From: Talinum fruticosum
Taxonomy: Eukaryota; Streptophyta; Magnoliopsida; Caryophyllales; Talinaceae
DNA: 64,000 bases
Assembly (NCBI GenBank): GCA_021018815.1
Contig: JAITYX010000129.1
Location: 1-64,000 of the forward strand
Reading direction: 5' to 3'
The notes below the pieces were generated by a model. The model worked only from the letters and a program-made list of their open reading frames with translations. It did not search any database and was not told the origin of the DNA. Positions 22,601-33,950 of this stretch are shown in pieces. The position numbers were made by a program, and so were the translations under genes. The first letter of the stretch is position 1; every line of letters starts with the position of its first letter.

Positions 22601-22915
22601 GACCATCTAGTTGGATTGTACAGCATATAAACGAACCAAAGCAAACCAGGAGAAAGAAAAGGAAACCGTGGCCTAACCGGTCCACCGTTGACTAGGTGGT
22701 AGCCGACGCCTACCTTGGCCCGGCCTAGTTAGGCTGGGTCCGGCCAATTACGTAGGGTCAATCTAGGCATAGTACTTCTTTAACCGATCTAGATTGGTAT
22801 ACTGAAAAATCTCTTCTCCTTCTAAATCGGGTAATTTTATTGCTCTACCGGGTAAAATCTGATTAAGTATAAATAGGCCGTGTTAGTTAGGTTTAAATTT
22901 CTCTCGTGAATCCTG
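22601..22915 (+). repeat. Possible Ogre-type LTR U3 fragment
   Basis: The segment has GTAGCCGACGCCTACC and GGCCCGGCC blocks reminiscent of the U3 of element B (GTAGGCGTCGGCCAGCCGG at 41492-41510 on plus), then an AGTATAAATAGG TATA-like box at 22867. It abuts the degraded integrase end of element B. The match is by eye and partial. Confidence 0.3.
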
Positions 22916-22919
22916 AATT

Positions 22920-23960
22920 GGAGCTCTTACCTCTCTCGAGGACCAAATCCTCAACTCGCAACTTTAACCTTCTTATTAAATGCCCTGGATAAATGAGCTT
23001 GGTATATTTGGACATTATACAGGGTGTTGAGGCCCCTCTCATCCAATAATACTAATTCCTCATAACGTGCTCTAGCCCACTCAACTCGTGGAATCTAACT
23101 CTCGATAATTATCCTTAACAAAGGAATCGCAATTTCAACAGGAAAGACTATTTCCATGCCATAGACTAGAGAGTAGGGTGTTGCTCTCCTGGAGGATCTA
23201 ATAGAAGTTCTATGACCCCACCAAGCGAAAGGTAATTTATTTGGCTAATCCTTGGTAACTGCCATTTTCTCCACTATTCTCTCGGATATTGTTATTAGCG
23301 ACTTTAATCGCTTTGTTGGTTTGAGGAAGATATGGGGAAGATTTGTGATGCAGGATTTTATACTTATCCAACAAATCCGCTACTTCCTTCTTAAAATGGC
23401 TAACATGGTAACTTTTAAACTCATGGGGCACTCCATAACGATAAATAATATTCGAATGATGAAGTTGGCTACCTGTTTCGACGTCAAGGTTGCATACGAA
23501 GTCTGCTTCTACCCATTTGGTGAAGTAGTCGGTTACTACTAACACAAATTCATGACCACCTGTTCCTTTAGGAGTCACCTTGCCAATAATGGCTATTCCC
23601 CAAACTAAAAATTGTCGGGGTGAGGATAGTGTAGTGAGAAATGAGGGAGGTTGGTGTTGTAAGTTTCTATACACCTGGCATTTCGGCATCTTCTAACAAA
23701 GTCGTGACAGTCAATCGCCATAATTGACCAATAATAACCGAGTCTCTTAACCTTCGGGCTAACATTCTATTATTTATGTGAGGTCAGCATTCTCCTCCAT
23801 AAATGTCTTCCATGATGCGCTTTGCTTCATGTTGATTGACACAAAGTAAGCTGATCCCAAAGTTAGTTTTCTTGAACAATTGTCCTTAATTGACGAAGAA
23901 TTGTGCAGCCAACATCCTAATGGCTCGTTGGGCTATAGGTGTGAAGTCAAATGGATATTC
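22920..23960 (-). pseudogene. pol: Ogre/Tat element B integrase
   Basis: The core reads FLVWGIAIIGKVTPKGTGGH, VLVVTDYFTKWVEADFV, RYGVPHEF, HHKSSPYLPQT and ANNNIRENS at 23237-23640. The first catalytic Asp (VTDYF) is present. The second (usual SDNGSHF) is SYHVSHF, and the third (usual AVEAAN) is AIKVAN, so two of three catalytic residues are gone. A further stretch YSLVYGMEIVFPVEIAIPLL follows at 23100-23190, and the tail fades near 22920. A zinc-binding N-terminus is recognisable before the core at about 23700-23900. Confidence 0.9.
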
Positions 23961-23999
23961 TTGCTTGTCCAAATACTGATAAATATCATGATACCAACT

Positions 24000-24520
24000 G
24001 GTATAATCGATATTAGATACTTCTAAGGCGTAGATGCGTGCAGGTCGACTCAGTCACTCAATGGTAACAGGCATTGAGTGAATGCCAATAGGGATATTGA
24101 TCATGGATGCTAACTTAGCTAGTGCATCCGCAAATTGACTATCGTCCCTAGGAAGGTAAGTGAAGGAAATCCTCTTGAAGCGTTTCGATAATTACGTCAA
24201 ATATGCTTGGTAGGGTGCTAAGGCTTCACTACGTGCCTTCCACCTTTGTGAAATTTGATTGATGATCGAGTCGGAATCACCGAAAACCTTGATGCTCTTG
24301 ACCTCGATCTCTGTTGGAGCTTCAAGTCTTGTGATACAAGCTTCGTACTCTGCAGCATTATTAGTGACCTCAAAGTCTAGCTTAACCGAAATGGGAGTAT
24401 GTGCTCCCTCCGGTGAGACTAAAAGAATCCCTACGCTAAAGCCCTTCGATAGAAAGCGCCATCACGAGTAGATTGTCTAAACGTCCAGCTCTACTTGTAA
24501 AATATCCTCATTTGGGAAGT
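24000..24520 (-). pseudogene. pol: Archaeal-type second RNase H (aRNH) of element B
   Basis: On the minus strand, with frame changes, one reads LVSPEGAHTPISVKLDFEVT, NNAAEYEACITRLE, IKVFGDSDSIINQ and ISFTYLPRDDSQFADALAKL. The NNAAEYEA and GDSDSII motifs are hallmarks of the extra RNase H that Tat/Ogre elements carry between RNase H and integrase. The plus-strand ORF over 24259-24471 is antisense to it. Confidence 0.85.
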
Positions 24521-24599
24521 CAAGGTGTTCGAGTTGCGATTCGGGCACGGGTAGATCCGTTAAGAATTTTGATACTACCGTTCCTTTGATAGCTTTTGA

Positions 24600-25900
24600 G
24601 GAATAAACTTGAGTTCGAATTCGATAGCATGACGAGTCCATCGCGCTATCTTACTACTAATAGTAGGTTGCTTAACTATGTAATTAACAGGATTCATAGA
24701 TGCTACCATATCTACCGTGTGGGCTAAAATCTAATATCTTAGCTTCTTTGTAGCCCGAACTAATGCCAAAGATGTCTTCTCTTGCAGTGTATATCTAGTC
24801 TCATAGTCCACAAACTTCTTACTCGGATAATATATCCCACGCTCTTCTTTTCCATCTGCTGAGCTAACATGGCTCCCATATCTGTCTTTGTTGTGGTAAG
24901 ATATAGACGCAAAGGTTTCCCTGGTTGGGGTAGAACTAACACTAGTGGATTAGCCAGGTATTCCTTAACCTTCTTGAATGCTTGTTGGCACTCGGTATCC
25001 TAAATGGGCTAAGATCTTTTCTTTAACTTCTTGAAAATGGGTTCATAGACTATAGTCGGTTTTGATATGAAATGACTCATGTACTCGTAAACGTCCTAGG
25101 AAACTCCTTATATCCTTCTCCATACTTGGTGGAGGCATTTCCTAAAGAGCCTTGATCTTGGATGGATCAACTTTGATTCCTCTAAGACTAACAACATAGC
25201 CTAATAGTTTACTATAAATTACCCCAAAGGCACACTTTTGAGGGTTAAGGGGCATGTTATATTTTACGAGTCTATGAAAGAATTTTCTCGGTCTCGGTGA
25301 TCGCCCTGCTATGTCCTTGGATTTTATGATCATATCATCTACATATACTTCGGCTTCTTTATGGATCATATCATGCAGTAGTGTCATTGCTGTCCTCTGT
25401 TACATTACACCAACATTTTTTAACAAAAATGGCATCACCACGAAGCGAGTAAGTCCCGCATTAAGTGATAAAGGTCGTCTTTTCCATGTCTTCTTCACCA
25501 TCTTCACTTGATTAGACCCCGATATAACCATCCATAAATGACAGCAAAGCATGACCTCATCGTATTATCTACCGGAAGATCGATATGAGGCAACAGGAAA
25601 TCATCCTTGGGATTAGCCTTGTTTAAATGTTTGAAGTCGATTCACATACGAACCCTACTTGTCTTTCTTCGGAGCTGGAAGTATATTTGCTATCCATTGA
25701 GGTTAGTGGACTACCTTAATAAACCCAGCCTCCAACTGCTTCTGAACCTCTTCCTTAATCTTCAAGGCCCATTCCGCCTTCATCCTTATCAACTTACGCT
25801 TAATTGGCTTAGCATCTTCATAAAGCGAAATTTTGTGTTCTCGCTATACTCGGATATATACCCGACATGTCTTTGGAAGACCATGCCAAGACATCGATGA
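24600..25900 (-). pseudogene. pol: Ogre/Tat element B reverse transcriptase and RNase H
   Basis: HALLSFMDGYIG is readable near 25520-25560. The catalytic region 25142-25387 reads MTLLHDMIHKEAEVYVDDMI, RKFFHRLVKYNMPLNPQKCA and LLGYVVSLRGIKVDPSKIKA, with YVDD intact. RNase H follows at 24760-24950 (VLVLPQPGKPLRLYLTTTKT and DMGAMLAQQME). Upstream stops and frame changes make the finger part fragmentary. The domain converts element RNA to DNA in intact relatives. Confidence 0.9.
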
Positions 25901-26950
25901 ATTATGTGAGGAGTGAAGTGAATTTCTTACACTCTTCTACATCCAAAGTTTTTCCAATCTTAACCTTTTGGGGTGGATCGGTTGACCCCAGATTGATTGT
26001 TATTGTTTCCTCTATTATTGGTGAGCAATTTTCATGATCTTCCATAGCTTTTATTAATTCTTTAGGAATTTCTTATTCATCATTAGAGGCAAAACAATTA
26101 GGAGCAAGAGGAGGTAAGGAGTAAGCAGAAAGATTCACTTTATTGAATGAGGAAAGGAGTACATCGGACTCGAAACGAGATTGGAACTAGTGACAACGAA
26201 GAAGAAATACAAGCCCTTACACTAGACTCACAAGGAAGGTGTGCTCCTAGACTAACAGCGAATTCTTATCCTTCTTCAGCATCAATCCAAGTGATATGCT
26301 TAGACCCTTCTATATGAGCACCGGTGATGAACCTGGATGGATCGAACTGCGGATGCGACATAGCTCGCAACCGTATTGAGACAGAATTCCCTTCCAGATT
26401 ACCCTCTTGATCAAACATAAGGTCGAAAAGATTGTTTCCAACAAGATTGGTCCAATCTTATGTGGATTGTCCCTTTTGAGGAGGTGAGGTGCCTCCTCTT
26501 TCAAAATATAGACATCATTGAAAATTTCCACACCATGTACTAAGATACCCTTCTCCTTGATATATTAGGGCTTCGGAAGACCATAATAAGGAAGTTATCG
26601 CCTCTCTCGAAATTGTCCATTCACGGTATAAGGAAAGGGCCTAATAGAGCCGATTGTGTATGGTGCAGTCCTCTTTACCTGAATTTCCCACTTGGCTTGA
26701 GCTATTTCCATAGCGATAGGTTAATAGCCTAGCCCAAAGTTATAATTATTAGTGGGTTCAAGGGGTGGAAAAATACGGTGGTATACCCTTTGTCCTATAG
26801 CAAGACCTGGAAAATACCCCTTCTTCCTAAGCATCGATTGGATATTAAGTTTGCCATAAGGGTTAAAGGTGAAAGGTGCTTCATCCCTTTCTAAGGCAGC
26901 GAGCGTTTTAAAATCCTTAAATTTCTTCAACATTAACATCGTGCTCGATC
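25901..26950 (-). pseudogene. pol: Element B linker between protease and RT
   Basis: On the minus strand TLAALERDEAPFTFNPYGKL, YFPGLAIGQ and PLEPTNNYNFGLGY are readable at 26721-26939, a conserved segment of Tat-type pol. MEIFNDVYILKEEAPHLLKR at 26472-26531 follows the next frame. Further on, SDPPQKVKIGKTLDVEECKK-like sequence at about 25920-25990 precedes RT. Function of the linker is not established. Confidence 0.75.
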
Positions 26951-27186
26951 TCCACTACTGGCTGCTTCGGAAGTGATAGTAGCACAAAGATTATCCCCGT
27001 TGACAGTTATGACCTGACCTTTGATGATCATTTTGACCTTCGATGCAATGTAAAGGGAACTGCTCGATGATCGTGCAACCAAGGGCATCCTAGAAGTAGA
27101 TTAAAAGTAGTTGGGATATCTAAGACTTGGAATACAATATTCCTCTCCACTTGCCCTATATTGATTGGTAAGGACACTATTCCCAA
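26951..27186 (-). pseudogene. pol: Element B protease, C-terminal half
   Basis: Minus strand: GIVSLPINIGQVERNIVFQV, LDIPTTFNLLLGCPWLHDH, RRSKMIIKGQ. This directly continues the protease half found at 36529-37140 once the copia element is skipped. The copia insertion point is at 27186/27187. Confidence 0.85.
27182..27186. repeat. Target-site duplication of SIRE copy 1 (left)
   Basis: CCCAA immediately before the LTR start at 27187 is repeated exactly at 36524-36528 on the other side of the element. A 5-bp duplication is normal for copia integrases. Confidence 0.9.
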
Positions 27187-28603
27187 TGAAGGTTTGCTCT
27201 TAGAAAATCTAAGTCACCCTAGGGGCTGAATAGCTTGATGAAGAAAATTAAATAATTTTTACGCTAATACAAACTAAAAGCAAATTCCGAGTCTAGAATG
27301 GACTCAGTAAGATAATAACACAGGTATACGTGGAAATCCTTCCAGAGCGAGAAAACCACAAACAGTGCTAATGCAAGCACCAAATCAAATCCACTATTTT
27401 AAATCCACAAAATACAAAGGACCGACTCAACCAAAATTGCTCCCTTAAACAATTACTTACAATGTTTTCCTAGAATCACAAGTTCCCTTATCTCGATCCG
27501 ATACTTCCTTACTAAGGTAACCTTTACAATCAGGGACAACCGAGCTCGGTTAACCCTTACAGCTCGGTTAAGAAGGTAATCGAAGTATGTAATTGATTAC
27601 AAGACTTTCTTTACAACTCGGAGAAGATTAAATATAAAATTGGAGTTGTAAGTAGAAGATTGAGTAGGAACGAATCCAATAATAGGTTCAACAATAAGTC
27701 CATCGACCTTCAAGTCTTAGAAAGTGGCTTCTATTTATCGACACCCAAGCAGAGTGACCGTTGAGGCTTGTTTCCGGATCGAAGTCTTCACTAGCTGTTA
27801 TAACAACTATTCTAAGTCACTCGAAAAGATCCGTCGGGATGTGAACATTGTGCAACAGCTCTTGGCTCGAAAAGATGGTCCAATCACTTGGAGGTAACTA
27901 AAAATTACGATGGAAACAACTGCTAGGCGTAGTGTTGGAATTTTCCAGCTTTGGAAACAAACAACCTTGACACGGTGGTCGAGCCTTGTCCGAAGTAGCT
28001 AAAACTTGTCTCCTGTTGGTTAACGGCTAGAAGCCGGTTGCCTTTGTAATTCAAAACTAGATTAGCCTCGTTTGAATAATCTGCAACAAGCAAACCACAT
28101 AGGATCTCAAAGTATAACAATTCTTTGGTCCAAGATTAGGCATAGATAATAATTACATCCAAGTAATTAAATGCTTAATTATCTTTGGCCTAAAAGAATG
28201 GAATTTTCTAAGTCTAATATTCAATATACTCAAATTCCATCTTGAGTCAATCCTAAGTCGATCAAGTTAGAGAAAGAGTAAAATAACGAGTATAAGAACT
28301 TGGTCCGGTCAAATAATTCTCAAGGAATAAAACTGACTTAGAATAAAGAATTAATGCTTTAATTCATTTTTTGTGTTGACATACAGAGACAGTGCTAAGA
28401 AAAAGAGTGTTACGAAATTATTTGATGATGCGATGGTTCTAAGTGATGCCTGAGTGAGTCGAAACACTAGTGACAATGATATGTAGTAAGGCGTTTTCGA
28501 GTCGGTTAGAACATAATGAAAACTTATATAGGAGTTTCTAAAGGATACGGAATGACTTAGAATCAAAACCTAAGAGAGATAGAGATTTATACATGAGTAT
28601 CCA
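27187..28603 (-). repeat. 3' LTR of SIRE copy 1
   Basis: 1417 bases. On the minus strand it starts TGGATACTCATGTATAAATC and ends AAACCTTCA. It aligns along its length with 35088-36523 with small indels, for example at 27730 and 28010-28020. The polypurine tract lies just outside its high-coordinate end, which shows this is the 3' copy. Confidence 0.93.
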
Positions 28604-28615
28604 ATCTCCCCTTTT
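28604..28615 (-). other. Polypurine tract of SIRE copy 1
   Basis: On the minus strand AAAAGGGGAGAT immediately precedes the 3' LTR. The same tract occurs at 46474-46485 in copy 2. Confidence 0.85.
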
Positions 28616-29850
28616 TGATGAAAGGCATTCCATACTTAAGATAGAAACTTGTTAGTACATTACATAAGTTTTCATTGCTAATGATCGGAACAGAAAGTCA
28701 CATTCTCGGACCAAGAGTGACTTTAAGATACTAAAAGTGGAGTTCAAATCATATCATTACTTAGAGCATATGTGCGGATAATGAAGTATCCGAGCAAACA
28801 AGAATTGAAATTAGAGCATATATGGTAATGAGTTAAGTATCGGGGCATAGTGAAGTATCGAGTATAGAATACGGAAAAATATGTACATCAGAATGGAAAG
28901 TATTAGTATCAAAGCATATAAAAATATCGAGCATCAAAGCAATTCAGAATTAAGTATGCTAAAAGAAAATTCATTGCTCAGAAAGAAGCTAAGCATCGTA
29001 AAGAAAAAACACGTATTAAGCGGAGTTTCTCCCCTAAACTAAACATTATGTTTTCTATATATTTTCTCCCCTAGCATTTCATCAAAAGAGGGAAGAACAG
29101 AGCAAGTACAACTGATGTTGGACTAAAAAAATAGAAACGAAGAAAAGAAATGAACTAAGGGGGCTTGTTGTGTGGACGAGGAGGGACGAGCGTTGCGCCT
29201 GCGCCTGTAAGCTTGTGAAGAGGTGGATGAGTGAGGTGCTTACGACACTAGTATGTCGGAAAGTTGCTATGTCCTAGTTCCGTGAACTAAAGGGACATCT
29301 TCCTTAGGCTCGTCTTCCTCGAAGACAACATCTGGTGGTGCTTCTAAGACAGCGGCTTAGGACTCGACCAATGTCACCGAGCCTCTTTTGACCCACTCAA
29401 AACATGATCTTAGGAGATAAGTTCCGGTGCACCTTGGACCTCCGGTTGAGCGGCCTCTTCTTTCTCTTTTCCTTCTTCTTCTCTTCTTCTTTCTCCTCTT
29501 TCTTCTCTTCTTCTTTCTCCTCTTTAGCAGGAGCTACTTTTCTCTACTGCTTCCTTAGTTGCGTCGTCGGCGGATGTAGACTTAGCTGGGCTAGAGGACT
29601 CCTCGAATTACCGAAGTGTCCGAGTCTCGAGCGGCTTTAGATCATCGTTCATAGAGGAGTTGGATCTACTCGCGTTGCTCTTTGATAATGGCCTTGAATT
29701 TGAGCAAAAGATCATGGCTTTCCTAATCTGGGACTTTCCGGTCTTCTAGGTAATCGGTAGGCCTTGATAGACGGTTTGAGAGAGCGCAGAGTATTCGAAG
29801 TTCTTCGGACACGGAGACAATCTTGTTTACCATCTCGGTAAACATTGCAT
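28616..29850 (-). other. 3' untranslated part of SIRE copy 1, with CT-rich microsatellite
   Basis: No supported gene. The stretch between the extra ORF and the polypurine tract is AT-rich. It includes a pyrimidine-rich block (plus strand) at 29455-29526 built of two near-identical copies of a CTTCTTTCTCCTCTTTCTTC-like unit. On the minus strand this reads as a Lys/Arg/Glu-rich stretch and may be the end of the extra ORF. Confidence 0.5.
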
Positions 29851-31115
29851 TAGAGGGAGGAGGAGGAGGAGGAGGTGGTGGTAGAGAAGTAGAGGGGCCA
29901 GCAAAGGGAGGTGGAAGTGCTAGTGGATTTTGAGTCTAAGTGAGAGGAGGTGAGGGAGGTTTTAACTCGGACCGTGAACCCAAACACCATGTTTGACTTC
30001 CTGGTATCTGTACCCTAGAATTTCTTTTCTACAACCAATAATGGCAACGTCGAAACAAATGTTGGTTCCGAGGGAAGGGAAATCTTCAATTGTTTGAAGA
30101 CAAATGTTAAGAGAGCTCCAAAAGGAAAAGGAGGATACTTTTTGGAGTGAGCTAGCTCTGTGGCCATTTGCTCGATGATAAAGGGAAGAGGTCTACTTCG
30201 TAGCCCCTCTAAGATATCGAACAAAACTTTTAGAATCTTGGAGTTTGAATTCTCTTTGCTGGAATAATGAGCGAAAAGGTCCTCATCAAGATGAAACAAA
30301 GTAATCTTACCTCGGTCTTCATGTGAGTTACTTGAGAAATTTTTGCATAACCGAGGAATTTCCATGGCAAACTTCTCAAATATTAGCAATCTTCATAAAA
30401 GGTATGGGATTGGAGTTGAGAAAAAGAGAAGAGACTTTAAACAATCATTGAAGGAGAGGGAGGTTTATATAGACAACCTTCCGTTTAACCTTTGAGGTAA
30501 TGACACCCCGAGAGTGGGACATGTTAGCATAAAACTCGGCAATGAGTTTTGGGTAGATGAAATCACTCGAAGCACAAGTAGTTGTAAATTTAGTGTTTCG
30601 ATGTGCGGTAACAACGAGAAAGAGGTGGTTTGAAAAAATTTATCATCCAATGTAAAGTGTTTGGTGACAAGGATTCTTAAAGGATAGGAGGTTCCTTCTT
30701 GAGCATTTTTAGTACGGAGCTTTTTGGTAGGCGACCCCAATTCGATCCCGACCCTCGCTTTCGAGAGAAAGTATGGGTGAGCAAAAATTTCAAGAATAGA
30801 GAGGAAGAAAGCAGTGAAAAAAGTAAACAAAAGAAGGTAGAGAGGTGCTATTTATAGTAGAGAGGAAATGACCTTCAACTTCGTTATGACCCGAATATCA
30901 AACGATACTCTCGGACCGATGTGACGTTCTACACTACAACGGTTAGTATTCCAACAACTTTCTTCCAACGGCTAGAATTCTCTCGAGTAAAACACATGGC
31001 AAAGAGAGAGAAGAAAGGGTTTTTCAAAAAGATTTTTGAAATTCTCCATTTATCTAGAGATGATCCCAAAAGCTTGATGTCCATTTTGCTCAACAACCGA
31101 GTCGACTCAGTATGA
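29851..31115 (-). pseudogene. Extra 3' ORF of SIRE copy 1 (function unknown)
   Basis: Downstream of RNase H the minus strand carries two long open blocks. 30465-30830 (FLSILEIFAHPYFLSKARVG, FTLDDKFFQTTSFSLLPHIE) and 30015-30389 (EDRGKITLFHLDEDLFAHYS, RSRPLPFIIEQMATELAHS, FPFGALLTFVFKQL) are separated by a frame change. A (GGA)n tract at 29860-29885 encodes a proline run on this strand, followed by a helix-like part. The position equals the env-like/unknown ORF of SIRE/Maximus elements, but I see no signal peptide or clear membrane anchor. The same C-terminal block is found in copy 2. Confidence 0.65.
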
Positions 31116-31279
31116 TTTCGAGTAACTAAGAACACTCGGAAAACTAATAACTCACAGACTTAGTCTCACTCTGTCAACTGATCCATTCATTATTAAAAAC
31201 ACAGAACACATAATTACGGATTAAATCATACCCGACTCATTCCTAATAAAACAAAATTGATCCTCACTAAGTGGCTTAG

Positions 31280-32640
31280 TGAAAATATCTCGGTAGCTAA
31301 AATTTCGTAGGAATGAATTCTAATTCAATATCACCTTTTTCAGAGTGGTCTCTCATAAAATAATACTGGACCTCGGTATGCTTTGTCTTTGAGTGTTGGA
31401 CTGGATTCTCGGTAATGCTTATTGTACTCGATTGTCACATTTGATTGGGATAGATGTGAATGATAACCCTAGATCCTTCAAGTGTTGCTTGATCCAAAGA
31501 ATTTGAGCATAGCAAGCTCCATTTGCAATGTACTCAGCCTCAGCGAGTTGATAGAGCAATTGAGTTTTGTTTCTTTGAATGGCAGGAGATGAGGGATTGA
31601 CCCAAAATCGGCGGCTCCTGATGTTCTCTTTCTATCAACTTTGTATCCAGCATAATCAGCATCCGAGTATCCTTTGAGAGTCGAGTTCTAAGTGTTTTGA
31701 AAACTCGGAACATGATATTTGGCCTACTAGATGTAAGATAAAGTAGGGATCCGATCATACCTTTATAGAGTTTCGATCTACGACTTTACCTTTCTCGTTT
31801 GAGTCTAGTTTTAAACTGCTACTCAAAGGTGTTGTTGCATTCTTCACATCTTGAAGTTTGTACTTTTTCAAAAGTTCCTTGATATACTTGGATTGATGTA
31901 CATAGATGCCATCTTGGTCTTGTTTGATTTGTAGACCAAGAAAGAAGTTGAATTCTCCCATCATGCTCATTTGGAACTCTTGTCTCATCAACTTAGAGAA
32001 TTCTTGACATAGAGTTTCATTAGTAGCTCCAAAAATGATATCATCAACATAAATCCGAGCGATAAGAAAATATTTTCCCTTGGTTTTTATAAAAAGAGTT
32101 TTGTCAATATGACCTCTTTTGAAATCATTTTCGACCAAGAAACTGCTCAATCTTTCATACCACGCTCCGGGAGCTTGTTTAAGACCATATAGAGCCTTTT
32201 CCAATTTGAAAACATGATTTGTAAATTCTGAGTTTTCAAATCTAGGGGGCTGCTCAACATAAACTTCTTCTTGAATGAAACCATTTAGAAAAGCACATTT
32301 GACATCCATCCGATAAAGCTTGATATTCATGCTAGATGCAAATGCTAACAAGATTCCGATTACCTCAATTCTAGCAACAAGTGCAAAGATTTCCCCACAA
32401 TCAATTCCTTCCTCTTAATTGTAATCTTGAGCAATAAGTCTAGCCTTATTTTTTACTACCAACCCTTCCTCATCCAATTTGTTCTTGAAAACCCATTTGC
32501 TTCCGATGTATGGGTGGTTAGAGGGTCGTTTGGTCGGTGTCTAGACTTGGTTTCTTTTAAATTGATTGAGCTCTTCTTGCATGGCATCTACCCATTTAGG
32601 TTCATTTAGGGCTTCTAGTACATTTTTGGGTTCGATTAAT
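31280..32640 (-). pseudogene. pol: SIRE copy 1 reverse transcriptase and RNase H
   Basis: The 198-residue open block 31755-32351 carries YRMDVKCAFLNGFIQEEVYV, EQPPRFENS, KALYGLKQAPGAWYERL, ARIYVDDIIFGATN and FFLGLQIKQDQDGIYVHQSK, the standard copia RT set with YVDD intact. RNase H follows in changing frames: MIGSLLYLTSSRPNIMF at 31708-31758, NSIALSTR, YIANGACYAQILWIKQ. Stops separate the parts. At the upstream end a NLNGWMPCKKSSINLK-like piece near 32560-32620 marks the RT start. Confidence 0.93.
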
Positions 32641-33950
32641 GATATGAATACGGAAAATGCACACAGATTATGGAAAGAAGATAGAGTTCTTATCCACTTG
32701 TTGATGTCTAAAAGTATGCTTTCGAGTGAGTGACTTGGATGCATATTTGAAAGCTTTACCTGTACTTTGATTTACCAAGTTTGTTGGTTGAACAATCTCA
32801 TCTTCGGTTGGTTGATCTTACTCGAGTCTCTGCGTTGACTTGTTCTTCGACGATTCGAGTTGGCTCTTGAATCTGTTCGATCCGAGTTACTCCATTCCGA
32901 GTTACTTCAATAATTCTATTATGAATCTTCCTGAGCTCAACTTCAGTAAGATTGTCTTCATCTCTGTTAAGGCTAAGATCCGAGTATGTGGACTCACTTA
33001 TCCTGCCAAGATCAATCTCATCAAAGAAAATGTGGCTACTTTCTTCCACTTTGTTAGTTTTCTTGTTAAACACATGATAAGCTTTGCTTGTGAGATGAAT
33101 AACCCGAAATATACCTTCATCTGACCTAGCATCAAACTTTATCAGATGCTCCTTACCATTGTTGTGAACAACGCACTTACATCCAAATAGTTTGAAGTAG
33201 GAGATGTTGGGTTTTCTTTCCCTTGTATAGCTCGTAGGGAGTTTTCTTCAAGATGGGTCCGATGAGGCATCCGTTGAGTGTGTAATTTGATGTGTTGATC
33301 TGCCTCAGCCCGGAAATAATAAGGTAGATCATTTTCAATCATCATAGTCCTTCCTATTTCTCCAAGAGTTCTGTTCTTTCTCTCTACTACTCTATTCTGT
33401 TGAGGAGTTCTTGGTGCGAGAGAAGTTGTGAGAGATGTCATTCTTGTCATTAAAGTCTGCAAATTTTAAGTTGTCGAACTCCCTTCCATGGTCTATTCGA
33501 ATCCTCCCGATCTAAGTCCGAGACTCCACTTGAATTTTCCGCCGAGCTTAGTGAAATCTTTGAAGGCTTCATTCTTGTTCTTCAGAAAACACACCCAGGT
33601 AAATAGCGAGAAATCATCAACAATGACAAGTACATAAGATTTACCTCCAAGGCTTTTCATAGGAATTTCACCACGTAAATCCATATGAACTAATTCAAGC
33701 ACTTTGGATGTAGATACGGTTTTCGGTGGTTTGAAAAAGGACTCGACTTGCTTGCCTTTTGTGAATGTCTCACAAATTTTATCTTTCTTGAATGCACAGC
33801 AAGGTAATCCCCTAACCAATCCATGAGATGCAAGTTTCTTGATAGTATGCATGCTTGATATGACCTAACATACGATGCCAAGTTCATGAGTCATCATTCA
33901 CGGATGCTTTAAAACAGGATAAATTCTATCTTAAACCTGATTGAGGAATA
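32641..33950 (-). pseudogene. pol: SIRE copy 1 integrase
   Basis: The pre-integrase/zinc part reads HTIKKLASHGLVRGLPCCAF at 33790-33850. The core reads LVHMDLRGEIPMKSLGGKSY, VLVIVDDFSLFTWVCFLKN and, after a frame change, PQQNRVVERKNRTLGEIGRT (33142-33462), so all expected catalytic positions are recognisable. The tail SSHIFFDEIDLG and IEVTRNGVTRIE lie at 32798-33073. It inserts element DNA into the genome in intact copies. Confidence 0.92.

Noticed and set aside
23252..23542. Plus-strand frame of 96 codons
   Set aside because: Antisense shadow of the Ogre B integrase core.
24259..24471. Plus-strand frame of 70 codons
   Set aside because: Antisense to the aRNase H motifs NNAAEYEA and GDSDSII of Ogre B.
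30921..31115. Plus-strand frame with a basic, Phe-rich product
   Set aside because: Short, without motif, and overlapped by the extra ORF region of SIRE copy 1 on the other strand.
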